A stretch of 64,000 nucleotides of DNA from JAJCYX01 sp965243825 (GTDB taxonomy: Bacteria; Chloroflexota; Dehalococcoidia; Lucifugimonadales; Lucifugimonadaceae). Location of the stretch: NCBI GenBank assembly GCA_965243825.1, contig CBDEVT010000001.1, positions 1,302,001-1,366,000 of the forward strand, in the 5' to 3' direction. Position numbers and translations under genes: made by a program. The notes under the pieces were generated by a model that saw only the letters and a program-made list of their open reading frames with translations, made no database searches and was not told the DNA's origin. Of the stretch, positions 8,494 through 17,162 are shown piece by piece; position 1 is the first letter of the stretch; each line of letters begins with the position of its first letter.

Positions 8494-9579
8494 TCAGTCG
8501 CCTGATCGGTCTTCAACTGAGGCAAGTTCCTGCATCTCTTTCGGATCCAGTTGGCCGCTTTCCACCCGAATCTGCTTCTCAAGCTTATCTCGGAGATCGG
8601 TATTCTCTTTCAAGAAAATCCTTGCAGCTTCTCGACCCTGCCCCAATCGCGTATCTCCATAGGAGAAGAACGAACCACTCTTCTTGAGGATTCCTAACTC
8701 GACTCCGAGATCAAGAAGACCGCCCTCTTTACTGATTCCTTCTTTGAACAGGATCTCTAGTTCGGTCTTGCGGAAAGGCGGAGCAACCTTGTTCTTGACC
8801 ACACGAGCACGCACCCGGTTACCAATGATGTCCTGCCCGACCTTGATTGACTCAGACCTCCGCAGGTCGATTCGTACCGAGCTGTAGAACTTCAATGCTC
8901 GGCCACCGGGCGTAACTTCGGGGCTTCCAAAGATCACGCCAACCTTCTCTCGCAGCTGGTTGATGAACAGCGCAACGGTCTGGGTTTTATGAATGGTTCC
9001 AGTCAATTTGCGTAGTGCCTGGGACATCAGCCTTGCCTGCAGACCGATGTGAGAGTCCCCCATCTCCCCTTCAAGTTCAGACATAGGAACTAGTGCGGCC
9101 ACACTGTCGACCACCACTATGTCCAACGCTCCACTGCGAACTAGGTAGTCAGTGATCTCCAGTGCCTGCTCAGCAGAGTCAGGCTGTGAGATCAGTAACT
9201 TCTCTACATCCACTCCGATAGCCCTGGCATAAGTAGGATCAAGAGCATGCTCAACATCGATGTACGCGGCGCTTCCGCCCATACGCTGTGCTTCTGCAAT
9301 CGTCGCAAGCGCCAGTGTTGACTTACCTGCTGACTCAGCTCCGAACACTTCAACTATGCGACCGCGTGGGAGACCACCAATTCCCAGGGCCAGATCAAGA
9401 GAGATAGAACCTGTTGGCACCGCACCGATGTTCTGGTCGGTGTTGCTCTCACTCATGCGCATGATGGCGCCACGGCCGAACTGCTTTTCTATCTGGGCAA
9501 GCGCCAGTTCAAGTGATTTGTCTTTTTCACTTGCTGCGCCGTTTGCCTTAACCGCAACAGAGCCGTTCTTAGATGCCAA
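8494..9579 (-). CDS. recA: Recombinase RecA
   Basis: RecA catalyses strand exchange and LexA self-cleavage. The core is complete: ALAQIEKQFGRGAIMRM near the N terminus, Walker A GAESAGKST, the VVDSVAALVPM Walker B region, and the C-terminal half through KEMQELASVED. I chose the TTG at 9577-9579 (361 aa) because GGAG lies 10 bases upstream and the length matches typical RecA. A longer frame back to an ATG at 9720 would add 47 non-RecA residues, and that ATG sits inside the predicted SOS box. GTG at 9586-9588 is a less likely alternative because GGAG is only one base away. Confidence 0.95.
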   Translation of the reverse strand: MASKNGSVAVKANGAASEKDKSLELALAQIEKQFGRGAIMRMSESNTDQNIGAVPTGSISLDLALGIGGLPRGRIVEVFGAESAGKSTLALATIAEAQRMGGSAAYIDVEHALDPTYARAIGVDVEKLLISQPDSAEQALEITDYLVRSGALDIVVVDSVAALVPMSELEGEMGDSHIGLQARLMSQALRKLTGTIHKTQTVALFINQLREKVGVIFGSPEVTPGGRALKFYSSVRIDLRRSESIKVGQDIIGNRVRARVVKNKVAPPFRKTELEILFKEGISKEGGLLDLGVELGILKKSGSFFSYGDTRLGQGREAARIFLKENTDLRDKLEKQIRVESGQLDPKEMQELASVEDRSGD

Positions 9580-9710
9580 TGCGGTCACTCTCCAGTCTGA
9601 TTTCTTTGACAGCCCTTTGGCATCTGCCTGATGGGCGTAGTTATCGATACTCAGTGTTGTTGAATTCTGTATGCCCGTTAGTCTTGGAGTGAAGTCGATC
9701 GGGCAGGCAA

Positions 9711-9739
9711 ACACTAGCACATGTGTTCTATTCCCTCAA
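9711..9739 (-). promoter_or_regulatory. recA promoter with LexA-type SOS box
   Basis: On the minus strand TTGAGG (9734-9739) and TAGTGT (9711-9716) are separated by 17 bases. Between and across them lies TAGAACACATGTGCTA (9715-9730), close to the Gram-positive/mycobacterial SOS consensus GAACNNNNGTTC with GTGC for GTTC. A repressor bound there would cover the -10 element. The predicted leader to the TTG start is about 125 bases. Confidence 0.65.
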
Positions 9740-9841
9740 CCCACCTGTCACATCTAATTGAACAACTCGCGCAGGCCACCTGGTACAAGCTATATCGTTC
9801 CCGGTTCACAAACGAAACAGTCGAGTGCATCCGCTAAATAC

Positions 9842-10750
9842 CTACCCAGCGTATTCACCGTTTTCCTCAACGTACTCGATGAAATTCCGCGCTGTCCGCG
9901 AAAGCCGCCTTTCCGGTTCGTAGACCAGGAAAAGATCCCGCAATATTGGCAATCCAGAAACTCTGACCGCTGCAACTCTAGATGGAGCATGCTGTTCGAT
10001 CGCACGTAATGTGACGAACCCAACACCGACTCCCGCGTCAACCGCAGAAACCACGGCCTGAGTGCTGCCAAGAGCAAGACTGGTTGTCCCAGGCAGCTGT
10101 TCGTCTTTCTGTCGGAGTGCAGATTCAACTACGTCATAGGTGCCCGAACCGCTCTCTCGGCGCAACATCTTTTCTCCTTCGAGTTGCGAAATTTCGATCT
10201 CTCCGAGTTTGGAGAATGGGTGAGAACCAGGGACGGCGAGAACGATCTCATCGCGGGCGATCTTGACATATCGCAGCACTCCAAAATCCGCCATTTTCCC
10301 GGAGAACCCAACATCGTATTCGCCGGACACCAGGAGGTTTGCGACGGCAGAAGAATCGGTAATCAGTGTCTCGATAGCCACGCCTTCGTTGCCACGGGCG
10401 AATTCGCTGGCGATCTGTGGGAGCAGATATTCACCTGGCGTAGTACTGGCAACAATTTTCAGGACACCCTGGTCATCACCCGCTTTGCCTCTTCTTCCAC
10501 TCACAGATGCACACAACATGTCATATGAACTGAGCGTCGAACGTGCGAACTCAAGCAGTTTGCGTCCGTCAGGCGTTAGCTCAGCGCCTCGCCTGCCACG
10601 AACGAACAGATTCGCATCCAATTCATCTTCGAGCCGTTCAACAAGCCTGCTCAGACCCGGCTGACTCATCCCCAGAGTTCTCGCTGCCGCCGTTATTGAA
10701 CCGGCTTCCGCAATCGATCTCACCGCTTTCAACTGGTTAATATCAACCAT
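9842..10750 (-). CDS. LysR-family transcriptional regulator
   Basis: A 302-residue LysR-type regulator. The winged helix-turn-helix is at 1-65 (INQLKAVRSIAEAGSITAAA, then MSQPGLSRLVERLE), followed by a two-lobed effector domain. The effector domain resembles the CysB/CysL/CbbR group. It is divergent from the PhnD-type ABC importer with a 104-base gap, the classic arrangement of a LysR regulator and its target, so control of that importer is likely. The ligand is unknown; phosphonate, phosphite or a related anion is inferred from the neighbours. Confidence 0.88.
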   Translation of the reverse strand: MVDINQLKAVRSIAEAGSITAAARTLGMSQPGLSRLVERLEDELDANLFVRGRRGAELTPDGRKLLEFARSTLSSYDMLCASVSGRRGKAGDDQGVLKIVASTTPGEYLLPQIASEFARGNEGVAIETLITDSSAVANLLVSGEYDVGFSGKMADFGVLRYVKIARDEIVLAVPGSHPFSKLGEIEISQLEGEKMLRRESGSGTYDVVESALRQKDEQLPGTTSLALGSTQAVVSAVDAGVGVGFVTLRAIEQHAPSRVAAVRVSGLPILRDLFLVYEPERRLSRTARNFIEYVEENGEYAG

Positions 10751-10780
10751 AACTATTCCGCATGTATAACTTCAGATCGT

Positions 10781-10796
10781 TGTCGTCGATTCGACA
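10781..10796. promoter_or_regulatory. Candidate LysR operator between regulator and ABC importer
   Basis: TGTCG-TCGATT-CGACA is an inverted repeat with the inner palindrome GTCGATTCGAC (10785-10795). It lies midway between the divergent starts at 10750 and 10855. A TATATT element lies just downstream (10806-10811) and could be the -10 of the importer. The T-N11-A style and position suit a LysR binding site; binding is inferred. Confidence 0.45.
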
Positions 10797-10854
10797 TCTA
10801 AATCGCTATATTAAAGGACCTGATCTCAAAACCTGCTTTCCATAACTTTTACGC

Positions 10855-11751
10855 ATGATTAAACTTTGCTTCCTCATTCTGACTCTTAGCCTGGTTGCCT
10901 GTTCCAGTGGAGACGCGAAACAACCCGACGAATCCGCCGGGTCCGGTAGCGATGCTCCGCTCATTATCGGCGGGATTCCCGATCAGGATATATCGCTTTT
11001 GGAAGAACGGTTCGGCGGAATAGCGCAGTATCTTGAAGAAAAGGTCGGTATCGAAGTCGAGTATCGCCCCGCAACTTCCTATTCAACACTGGTAACGGCG
11101 TTTGAGAATGGGGATGTCCAGTTCAGCTGGTTTGGTGGTCTTACTGGTGTTCAGGCACGCATAGCGACGCCAGGCGCCGATGCGGTTCTTCAACGACCCC
11201 GGGATACCGAGTTCGAATCAGTGTTCGTCGTAGGAACCGATACCGGCATTCAGACGCTTTCAGATCTCCGGGGACACACCTTTACTTTCGGTTCTGAGAG
11301 CTCAACGTCCGGACACCTAATGCCTCGATTCTTTCTCTCCGAAGTAGGGTTGGTGCCTGAAGATGACTTCCTGGGACCACCCTCTTATTCAGGTTCACAC
11401 GACAAGACCTGGAAGTTGGTCGAAGCCGGAAGCTTTGATGCAGGGGCGCTCAACGCTACTGTATGGGAAAGAGCTGTGTCCGAAGGCCAGGTCGATGAAG
11501 GCAAAGTGCGCGTTCTACAGAGAACGGCACCTTACTTCGATTACCACTGGGTTGCTCACCCAAAAATTGATGAGACCTACGGCGCTGGTACAACCGATCG
11601 AATACGGCAGGCTCTGCTGAACATGAACACATCTATCCCAGAAGAGAAGAAGCTGCTTGACATGTTTGAAACGGACAGCTTCGTGGATACGCAGAACGAA
11701 AACTACGAGGCGATTGAGCAGACCGCCAGGCAACTGGAATTAATCCGGTGA
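10855..11751 (+). CDS. phnD: PhnD-type phosphate/phosphite/phosphonate-binding lipoprotein
   Basis: A 298-residue periplasmic binding component anchored as a lipoprotein: hydrophobic leader ending in the lipobox LVAC with Cys16. The body matches PhnD/PtxB/phosphate-like binders (EERFGGIAQYLEEKVGIEVE, VQFSWFGGLTGVQAR, then TFTFGSESSTSGHLMP). The STSG segment contacts the oxyanion in this family. It is the first gene of an importer operon with an ATPase and two permeases. The exact ligand cannot be told from sequence; some PhnD-like proteins bind other small anions. Confidence 0.85.
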   Translation: MIKLCFLILTLSLVACSSGDAKQPDESAGSGSDAPLIIGGIPDQDISLLEERFGGIAQYLEEKVGIEVEYRPATSYSTLVTAFENGDVQFSWFGGLTGVQARIATPGADAVLQRPRDTEFESVFVVGTDTGIQTLSDLRGHTFTFGSESSTSGHLMPRFFLSEVGLVPEDDFLGPPSYSGSHDKTWKLVEAGSFDAGALNATVWERAVSEGQVDEGKVRVLQRTAPYFDYHWVAHPKIDETYGAGTTDRIRQALLNMNTSIPEEKKLLDMFETDSFVDTQNENYEAIEQTARQLELIR

Positions 11752-11761
11752 GAGTTCACCA

Positions 11762-12601
11762 GTGAAGATGCGACCCGAGGAGAGGCAGGCTAGTAGCTTC
11801 AATCCAGTGGCTGACCGATGTGTTGTTCAGAATGTCACCCACCGCTATGGGTCCCGAACAGCTTTGTTCGAGGTTTCTTTCAATGTTCATCGCGGGCAGA
11901 TGGTCGCGATTCTTGGCCCAAGTGGTTCCGGCAAGACCACGTTACTCCGAATCATCAGCGGGATGCTTCGACCACATTCAGGATTGGTGGAACTATACGG
12001 CGTACGTCCACATGAAACGAGGAACGCTGCCGAGCGAACCCGTCTTGTTGGCATGATGCAGCAGCGTTTAGATCTTGTCCCGCAGCTATCAGCTCGCACC
12101 AACGCTAACGCTGGAATGTTGGGCCGATGGGGACTTCTAAGATCGCTTGCCGGTCTGACTTTGCCATTGCGCCACCAGCCAACTGAATCTGCACTTGCGC
12201 GTGTCGGCCTTGCAGGTCGGGAATCTGAACGGCTTTCTCGGCTTTCAGGTGGCGAACAGCAGAGAGTGGCGATGGCCAGAATGCTAGTGCAAGACCCCGA
12301 GGTAATTGTGGCAGACGAGCCGGTTGCCTCGTTAGACCCGGCACTGGCCGATGAACTGCTATTGCTGCTGAAGCATATAGCTGTTGAGCGCGACAGAACA
12401 GTCCTTGCGAGCATTCATGATCCTCAACTGGCGCTTGCTCACTTCGATCGTGTGATTGGCCTCAGAGAAGGAGCAGTCGAATTCGACCTGCTGCCGTCTG
12501 AAGTCACTTCGGAAAAGCTTTCTGGCCTCTACATGCGAGATTCGACGACGCAGCAGCAGATTTCTCGATCAGACGACGAACGACCGCTCTGGGGCATCTA
12601 G
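11762..12601 (+). CDS. phnC: ABC importer ATPase, PhnC-type
   Basis: A 279-residue ATP-binding subunit with Walker A GPSGSGKTT, the signature LSGGEQQR, and Walker B VIVADEP. Start is GTG ten bases after the binding-protein stop; an ATG two codons on is equally possible. It should energise uptake by the two downstream permeases. The C-terminal tail (about 40 residues, DSTTQQQISRSDDERPLWGI) is longer than usual for PhnC and of unknown role. Confidence 0.9.
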   Translation: MKMRPEERQASSFNPVADRCVVQNVTHRYGSRTALFEVSFNVHRGQMVAILGPSGSGKTTLLRIISGMLRPHSGLVELYGVRPHETRNAAERTRLVGMMQQRLDLVPQLSARTNANAGMLGRWGLLRSLAGLTLPLRHQPTESALARVGLAGRESERLSRLSGGEQQRVAMARMLVQDPEVIVADEPVASLDPALADELLLLLKHIAVERDRTVLASIHDPQLALAHFDRVIGLREGAVEFDLLPSEVTSEKLSGLYMRDSTTQQQISRSDDERPLWGI

Positions 12602-12604
12602 GCT

Positions 12605-13444
12605 GTGCGGATCAGTTCAGTGGGCGGTGCAAATGAGCGGTCAATTCGATCGCTCGTGCATTCTTCTCTGCCCGGTGCGCGGCTGCAGTTAACCCTGATA
12701 CTCCTCGCCGCATTTGTATGGAGCATCATTTCGGTAGAGACACCAGCGGGCATATTCCATTCAGGTGGGATAGATGCACTGGGCGAGATAACAACGGCCT
12801 TTTTCACACCTGATCTTTCTCCAGATCTGATAAGCACCGTGGTGTCTGATGCATGGACCACGTTGGCATTTGCTGTTGCCGGAATGACCGTAGCCGTCGT
12901 TCTGGGTGTACCACTCGGGATCCTGGCATCAGGCGTGCTCCAACGCGGCCGCTTCAAGCGGATCGGTGTGATGGCAGGAGCGCGAATGATTCTTGCCTCA
13001 CTCCGGGCGGTTCACGAAATAATCTGGGCCATCCTGTTCGTAGCGGCCTTTGGCCTATCGCCTGCTGCAGGCGTGCTCGCTATCGGGATTCCATACGCCG
13101 GCATTCTCGGTCGCATACTCGCCGAACGACTGCAGGACTCACCTCCAGAGCCGCTTGCGGCACTTCGCACGTCAGGTGCCTCCGAAACGGAAGTGCTTTT
13201 CTACGGTCGCATCCCGGCCTCTTCAGCCGACGTTGTCAGCTACGCGTTCTACCGATTGGAGTGCGCGGTACGGGCCGCTGCAGTCCTGAGTTTCGTTGGA
13301 CTTGGTGGACTCGGCTTGCGCATAACGACAGCGCTGGATGATCTCGCCTTCGAACGTATGTGGACAGCGGTGTTTGCACTGGTTCTACTCGTGGTCGGAA
13401 TTGATCTGTGGAGTGCGCTTGTGCGGCGGAGGTTGATCAGGTGA
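12605..13444 (+). CDS. phnE: ABC importer permease, PhnE-type (first)
   Basis: A 279-residue membrane permease with about six helices and the MetI-like coupling region EPLAALRTSGASETEVLFYG, which contacts the ATPase. Start is GTG three bases after the phnC stop. It pairs with the second permease to make a heterodimeric channel; paired PhnE proteins are common in phosphonate/phosphite importers. The 3' end overlaps the next gene. Confidence 0.88.
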   Translation: MRISSVGGANERSIRSLVHSSLPGARLQLTLILLAAFVWSIISVETPAGIFHSGGIDALGEITTAFFTPDLSPDLISTVVSDAWTTLAFAVAGMTVAVVLGVPLGILASGVLQRGRFKRIGVMAGARMILASLRAVHEIIWAILFVAAFGLSPAAGVLAIGIPYAGILGRILAERLQDSPPEPLAALRTSGASETEVLFYGRIPASSADVVSYAFYRLECAVRAAAVLSFVGLGGLGLRITTALDDLAFERMWTAVFALVLLVVGIDLWSALVRRRLIR

Positions 13445-14268
13445 TTTCAATGGTCCGCCGTAGACCCTTTTTAACCGGGACTTCACTGTTCCTGGTTCTC
13501 GTGATTGTGTCGTCCTGGTTACGAGTCCTGAGCCAGGATTCGACAGGACCGGGACTGCTGACGACAGAAGCCTGGAAGCGAGCCGGAGATTTTGTAGCCG
13601 ATCTAGCCGGTGCCAGTGAGTCAGGTAGTCCAGCGTTCACGCGTTGGGAGTCGTGGAGTGACGCTTTTGGCCTTGCCGGGGACACGCTGGTGATGAGCGT
13701 TCTGGCAGCGGGCCTGGCTGGTTTTGGCGCGCTCGCTACCGTGTCCTTTGCAGCCTCCAACCTAACAGGTCGCGGCACGATAGCGGGACGAGTTCTCGTT
13801 GTGCTCACACGAGCGGTCTACATCTTGACCAGGGCAGTGCCTGAGCTCGTATGGGCGCTGATCGTAGTATTCGTGTTCTCACCGGGAATCCTCGCCGGTG
13901 CTCTCGCCCTGGCCGTACACAATTTCGGTGTCCTGGGCAGACTTGGAGCAGAGATTGTCGAAGATGTTGATCAGGGACCGATCGAAGCCCTGAAAAGCTC
14001 AGGAGCCGGTCGGGTTCAGCTTCTCTTCTATGGCGTTCTCCCACAGGTGCTACCGCAGTTCATTACGTTCCTGCTCTACCGCTGGGAAGTGATCATTCGC
14101 ACGAGTGTGGTGGTCGGACTGGTGGCGGTGTCCGGTCTTGGCTACCAGTTGCGGCTCGATTTATCGTTTTTCAGGTATACCGACGTCGCACTGTTGCTGA
14201 TCGTATACATCGGATTGGTCTGGACAGTTGATCTGATCTCGATTGGACTTCGAAGGCTTGCCCGCTAA
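13441..14268 (+). CDS. phnE: ABC importer permease, PhnE-type (second)
   Basis: A 275-residue permease paralogous to the preceding one, with the coupling segment GPIEALKSSGAGRVQLLFYG and about six helices. The open frame extends upstream to 13408, but GTG at 13441-13443 overlaps the preceding TGA in the coupled arrangement GTGA, so I place the start there; ATG at 13450 is an alternative. The 3' end overlaps the convergent TfoX-like gene by four bases. Confidence 0.88.
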   Translation: MISMVRRRPFLTGTSLFLVLVIVSSWLRVLSQDSTGPGLLTTEAWKRAGDFVADLAGASESGSPAFTRWESWSDAFGLAGDTLVMSVLAAGLAGFGALATVSFAASNLTGRGTIAGRVLVVLTRAVYILTRAVPELVWALIVVFVFSPGILAGALALAVHNFGVLGRLGAEIVEDVDQGPIEALKSSGAGRVQLLFYGVLPQVLPQFITFLLYRWEVIIRTSVVVGLVAVSGLGYQLRLDLSFFRYTDVALLLIVYIGLVWTVDLISIGLRRLAR

Positions 14269-14504
14269 TTCAGCTGTTCCATGAGCTGTTGCTTTATTTC
14301 GTCTGGTACGTCACTCCAGTGAAGATCCATTAATGCACCCTGCAACGCCCACAGGAGATTAAGTGACACGTCGCCTGGCCGTAACTCCCTCACTCTGCGA
14401 TACGTCTCGACCACACCTACTCGCTCGAGTTCAGTGATTGACGAAACTCCAACCTCGCTGAGCCAGCCAGCCGTGGTTGGTCCGATGTTTCTGATCTTGT
14501 CCAT
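14265..14504 (-). CDS. TfoX C-terminal-domain protein (helix-hairpin-helix)
   Basis: A 79-residue protein beginning MDKIRNIGPTTAGWLSEVGV, the canonical start of the TfoX C-terminal domain. The IGPTTAGWL segment is the hairpin part of an HhH-like DNA-binding fold. The N-terminal TfoX domain is absent, which is common for stand-alone bacterial copies. Role unknown; competence control is known only for full-length TfoX/Sxy. It is separated from the upstream htrA-like gene by a terminator. Confidence 0.8.
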   Translation of the reverse strand: MDKIRNIGPTTAGWLSEVGVSSITELERVGVVETYRRVRELRPGDVSLNLLWALQGALMDLHWSDVPDEIKQQLMEQLN

Positions 14505-14512
14505 CTGTTGAT

Positions 14513-14555
14513 CAAAAAAGAGAGCAGGCAGTGATCAATAGGATCATGCCTGCTC
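14513..14555 (-). terminator. Rho-independent terminator of the HtrA-like gene
   Basis: GAGCAGGCA plus TGATC pair with GATCA plus TGCCTGCTC (14-bp stem with one bulged G, loop AATAG). On the minus strand the stem is followed by a short gap and TTTTTT (complement of 14514-14519). It ends the htrA-like transcript before the TfoX-like gene. Confidence 0.85.
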
Positions 14556-14594
14556 TCATAGATTTTGCTTTAGCTCTAAGGAGCGAAGTTACTC

Positions 14595-15812
14595 TTATGG
14601 CCGTTCGGTCAGCGTGATCACCACCAGTTCTTCGCGGCCTCCCCGCAGAACTGTCAGTACCACATCATCACCAGGTGACGTGTTCAGCGCAAGGTAGGCG
14701 ATCAGGTCATCCATTGAGTCCACCTCTCGGCCATCGATAGCTGTGATCAGGTCACCATCGAAGTTCGGATCTACCAGGATGTTGTTTATTCCGCGTCCAC
14801 CTGTGTCCTGTCGGAGTCCAGCGGCTTCAGCCGGCGTTCCTTCTGAAACGCTTGTTATGTACGCACCCTGGGCAGTGTTATCAAGACCCAATCCATCCCG
14901 ATAGTCATTGTTCAGCTCATCACCTGTGATACCAACGAATGAGTAGGTGTGCGATCCGTTCTCTATGAGGTTAGGAACCACTCGCTTGGCTAGATCCACT
15001 GGCACGGCGAAGCCAACACCTGAGCTCGAACCACTTTCGCTTCGGATCTGCGTGTTGATCCCGATAACTTCACCGTCGATGTTGAGCAGTGGCCCACCAG
15101 AGTTGCCAGGGTTAATCGCTGTGTCGGTCTGAATCACAGACGGGATGTTGAATCTGTTGAAACCGCTGGGCAGAAGACGGCCAACTGCACTCACGATGCC
15201 GGATGTCATCGAGAACTCTTGCTCGAAGGGGTTACCAAGTGCGATGGCGGTCTGACCTACCCGCAGATCGGAACTATTTCCGACTTTGGAGGGTTGAATG
15301 GAATCGCCCTCCTCCAGGTCGATCTTCACCACGGCAAGGTCAGCATCGCTGTTGAACCCAACAACACGTCCTGAGTACTGGCGCCCGTCGAAGAAGAAGA
15401 CATCGATGATCGTAGCGCTATCAACGACGTGATAGTTCGTAACGATGTGACCATCGACGTCCCATATCCAGCCGGAGCCTTCGCCCTGGCCCAGGCGTGA
15501 ACTGGTCTCGATTTTGACCACTGAGTCGATGGTGCTCTCGAACAGGTCAATAAACACCTGCTCCTGGGCCTTCACGATTTCGAGGGAAGTCAGGTTTTCG
15601 ACGACGTTCGAAACCGGCATGTCCACCGGCGGAGGAGTTGGGACGACATTTGTCGGAGTTGACCCCGCACTTGTTATCGCTGTGGCTGTCGGATCTACAA
15701 CGCTGGACGCCGTCGGGTCATCGACACTGCTCGTGCATGCGATAGATATGACCGCTACGGCTGAAATCAGGCCTGCTGCTGCCATCTTTCTGAACCGGGT
15801 TAGATGCGGCAT
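14595..15812 (-). CDS. HtrA/DegP-like serine protease, lipoprotein with PDZ domain
   Basis: A trypsin-like protease for envelope protein quality control. From the ATG at 15810-15812 (GAGGAA eight bases upstream) it has 405 residues; the longer frame to 15896 lacks a signal start. A leader ends in the lipobox ISIAC with Cys26, then a Thr/Pro-rich linker. The triad is visible: His in HIVTNYHVV, Asp in DADLAVVKI, Ser in NPGNSGGPL. One C-terminal PDZ domain contains AGLRQDTGGRGINNIL and DLITAIDGREV. It is followed by a strong terminator. Confidence 0.92.
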   Translation of the reverse strand: MPHLTRFRKMAAAGLISAVAVISIACTSSVDDPTASSVVDPTATAITSAGSTPTNVVPTPPPVDMPVSNVVENLTSLEIVKAQEQVFIDLFESTIDSVVKIETSSRLGQGEGSGWIWDVDGHIVTNYHVVDSATIIDVFFFDGRQYSGRVVGFNSDADLAVVKIDLEEGDSIQPSKVGNSSDLRVGQTAIALGNPFEQEFSMTSGIVSAVGRLLPSGFNRFNIPSVIQTDTAINPGNSGGPLLNIDGEVIGINTQIRSESGSSSGVGFAVPVDLAKRVVPNLIENGSHTYSFVGITGDELNNDYRDGLGLDNTAQGAYITSVSEGTPAEAAGLRQDTGGRGINNILVDPNFDGDLITAIDGREVDSMDDLIAYLALNTSPGDDVVLTVLRGGREELVVITLTERP

Positions 15813-16283
15813 TGCTTTTTCCTCGTTGCGAATGAAGTGATGTATCGGATAGTTGATGCCGTCTGATCGGTATCCACTGTTAATCGATACGTACAAGTTA
15901 ATTTCAGACTGTCCAGTACCTGTGAAGTTCTGTCTAAGAAATCGTTAAGACTCTGCAAACAGGTGTCTCTTCGCAGTCGCCAGAGTGGGTCTCGGAGTTT
16001 CGACCTGTGGACTGCCATACAGTCATATGCTGACGGCCAGCCCACGGTCCGATAAATGCGGGTCAAAAATCGCAACCGATGCTCAACTGGCTTGAATAGA
16101 TCAATCATGCACAGACCAGTGTTACTCCATCGTGGAACAAGCGGCTGCTGGATAGCCACACAGCTATCTGTGAATTAGGTGCAGGTTAAGAGTGCGAGAC
16201 GTACTAGAATGGCTGCCAAATTCTGAGGTTTCAGACGAATTCGAGGCAACTGTGGACAGCGAAACGATCAGCGAAGTGCCCGG
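15813..16283. other. Intergenic region between divergent htrA-like and phosphodiesterase genes
   Basis: About 470 bases with no coding sequence I can support. It should carry the divergent promoters. I see no clear palindrome, terminator or RNA gene in it. Confidence 0.5.
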
Positions 16284-17060
16284 ATGAGCCAGCCATTCAC
16301 GCTGATAGCTCACCGAGGATTTTCTTCAGACGCGCCTGAGAATACTTACGACGCATTTGATCTCGCCATCGAGAACGGCTTCAACAACATCGAGACCGAT
16401 GTGCAATTGACGTCGGACGGAGTGCCTGTACTGATCCATGACGACTCACTGGACCGAACGACAACCGGTAAAGGTCTCGTGGCTAAGGCTTCGCTGGCTT
16501 ACATAAATTCCCTTGAAGCCGGACTCTGGTTCGAAGGCCCACAGGACACGATAGGCAGGAAAGGCCCGGCAGCTTACGGCGATTCATTCGTGCCGACATT
16601 GGAAGAGTTTCTGCAGCGTTACGAAGGCAACGTCAACCTCCATCTTGAACTCAAATCTGAGCAGCCTGATTTAGCCGACAAAGCGGCCGCCTTACTCGAC
16701 GAGTACGGGTGGGTGAAACCGGATTCGCCTGACGAACCGGGAGTTTCCATCAGTTCATTTCATGTCGAGCAACTTGAGCGCAGCAGGAAAATCATGCCGC
16801 ACCTGGACCACGGCTACCTGCTGCAGGACGCGACTGAAGAAAACTGCGAGCTCGCTGCAGACATAGGCTGTTCAGGAATCTATCCGAACGCACAGAAAGT
16901 GACGCCGCAGGACATCGAGCGGGCACACCGTCATGGTCTGACGGTGCGCACATGGGGTGTGAAATCGAAAGATGATCTCTTGCAGGCGTTTCGCGCGGGC
17001 GCAGCGGGCACGACTGTCGATTGGCCATTGCGCGCCGAAAGACTTCTGGCCAGGTACTAG
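16284..17060 (+). CDS. Glycerophosphodiester phosphodiesterase
   Basis: A 258-residue cytoplasmic GDPD-family enzyme that hydrolyses deacylated phospholipids to sn-glycerol 3-phosphate and an alcohol. The catalytic motifs are in order: LIAHRGFSSDAPENT near the N terminus (His-Arg and Glu) and ETDVQLTSDGVPVLIHDDSLDRTT (metal ligands, catalytic His). LHLELK supplies a further acidic ligand. No signal peptide. The ribosome site before the ATG is weak. Monocistronic, or loosely linked to the next gene 102 bases on. Confidence 0.9.
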   Translation: MSQPFTLIAHRGFSSDAPENTYDAFDLAIENGFNNIETDVQLTSDGVPVLIHDDSLDRTTTGKGLVAKASLAYINSLEAGLWFEGPQDTIGRKGPAAYGDSFVPTLEEFLQRYEGNVNLHLELKSEQPDLADKAAALLDEYGWVKPDSPDEPGVSISSFHVEQLERSRKIMPHLDHGYLLQDATEENCELAADIGCSGIYPNAQKVTPQDIERAHRHGLTVRTWGVKSKDDLLQAFRAGAAGTTVDWPLRAERLLARY

Positions 17061-17162
17061 ATTCACCGGAAACTCACGCGTTGTCTGTCGTCCGCCATCT
17101 CGCGCGCTCCAATCGAGGTGTAAAGTTCCGCCTTCGACAGAAATCATCACGGAGAGTTCTGC

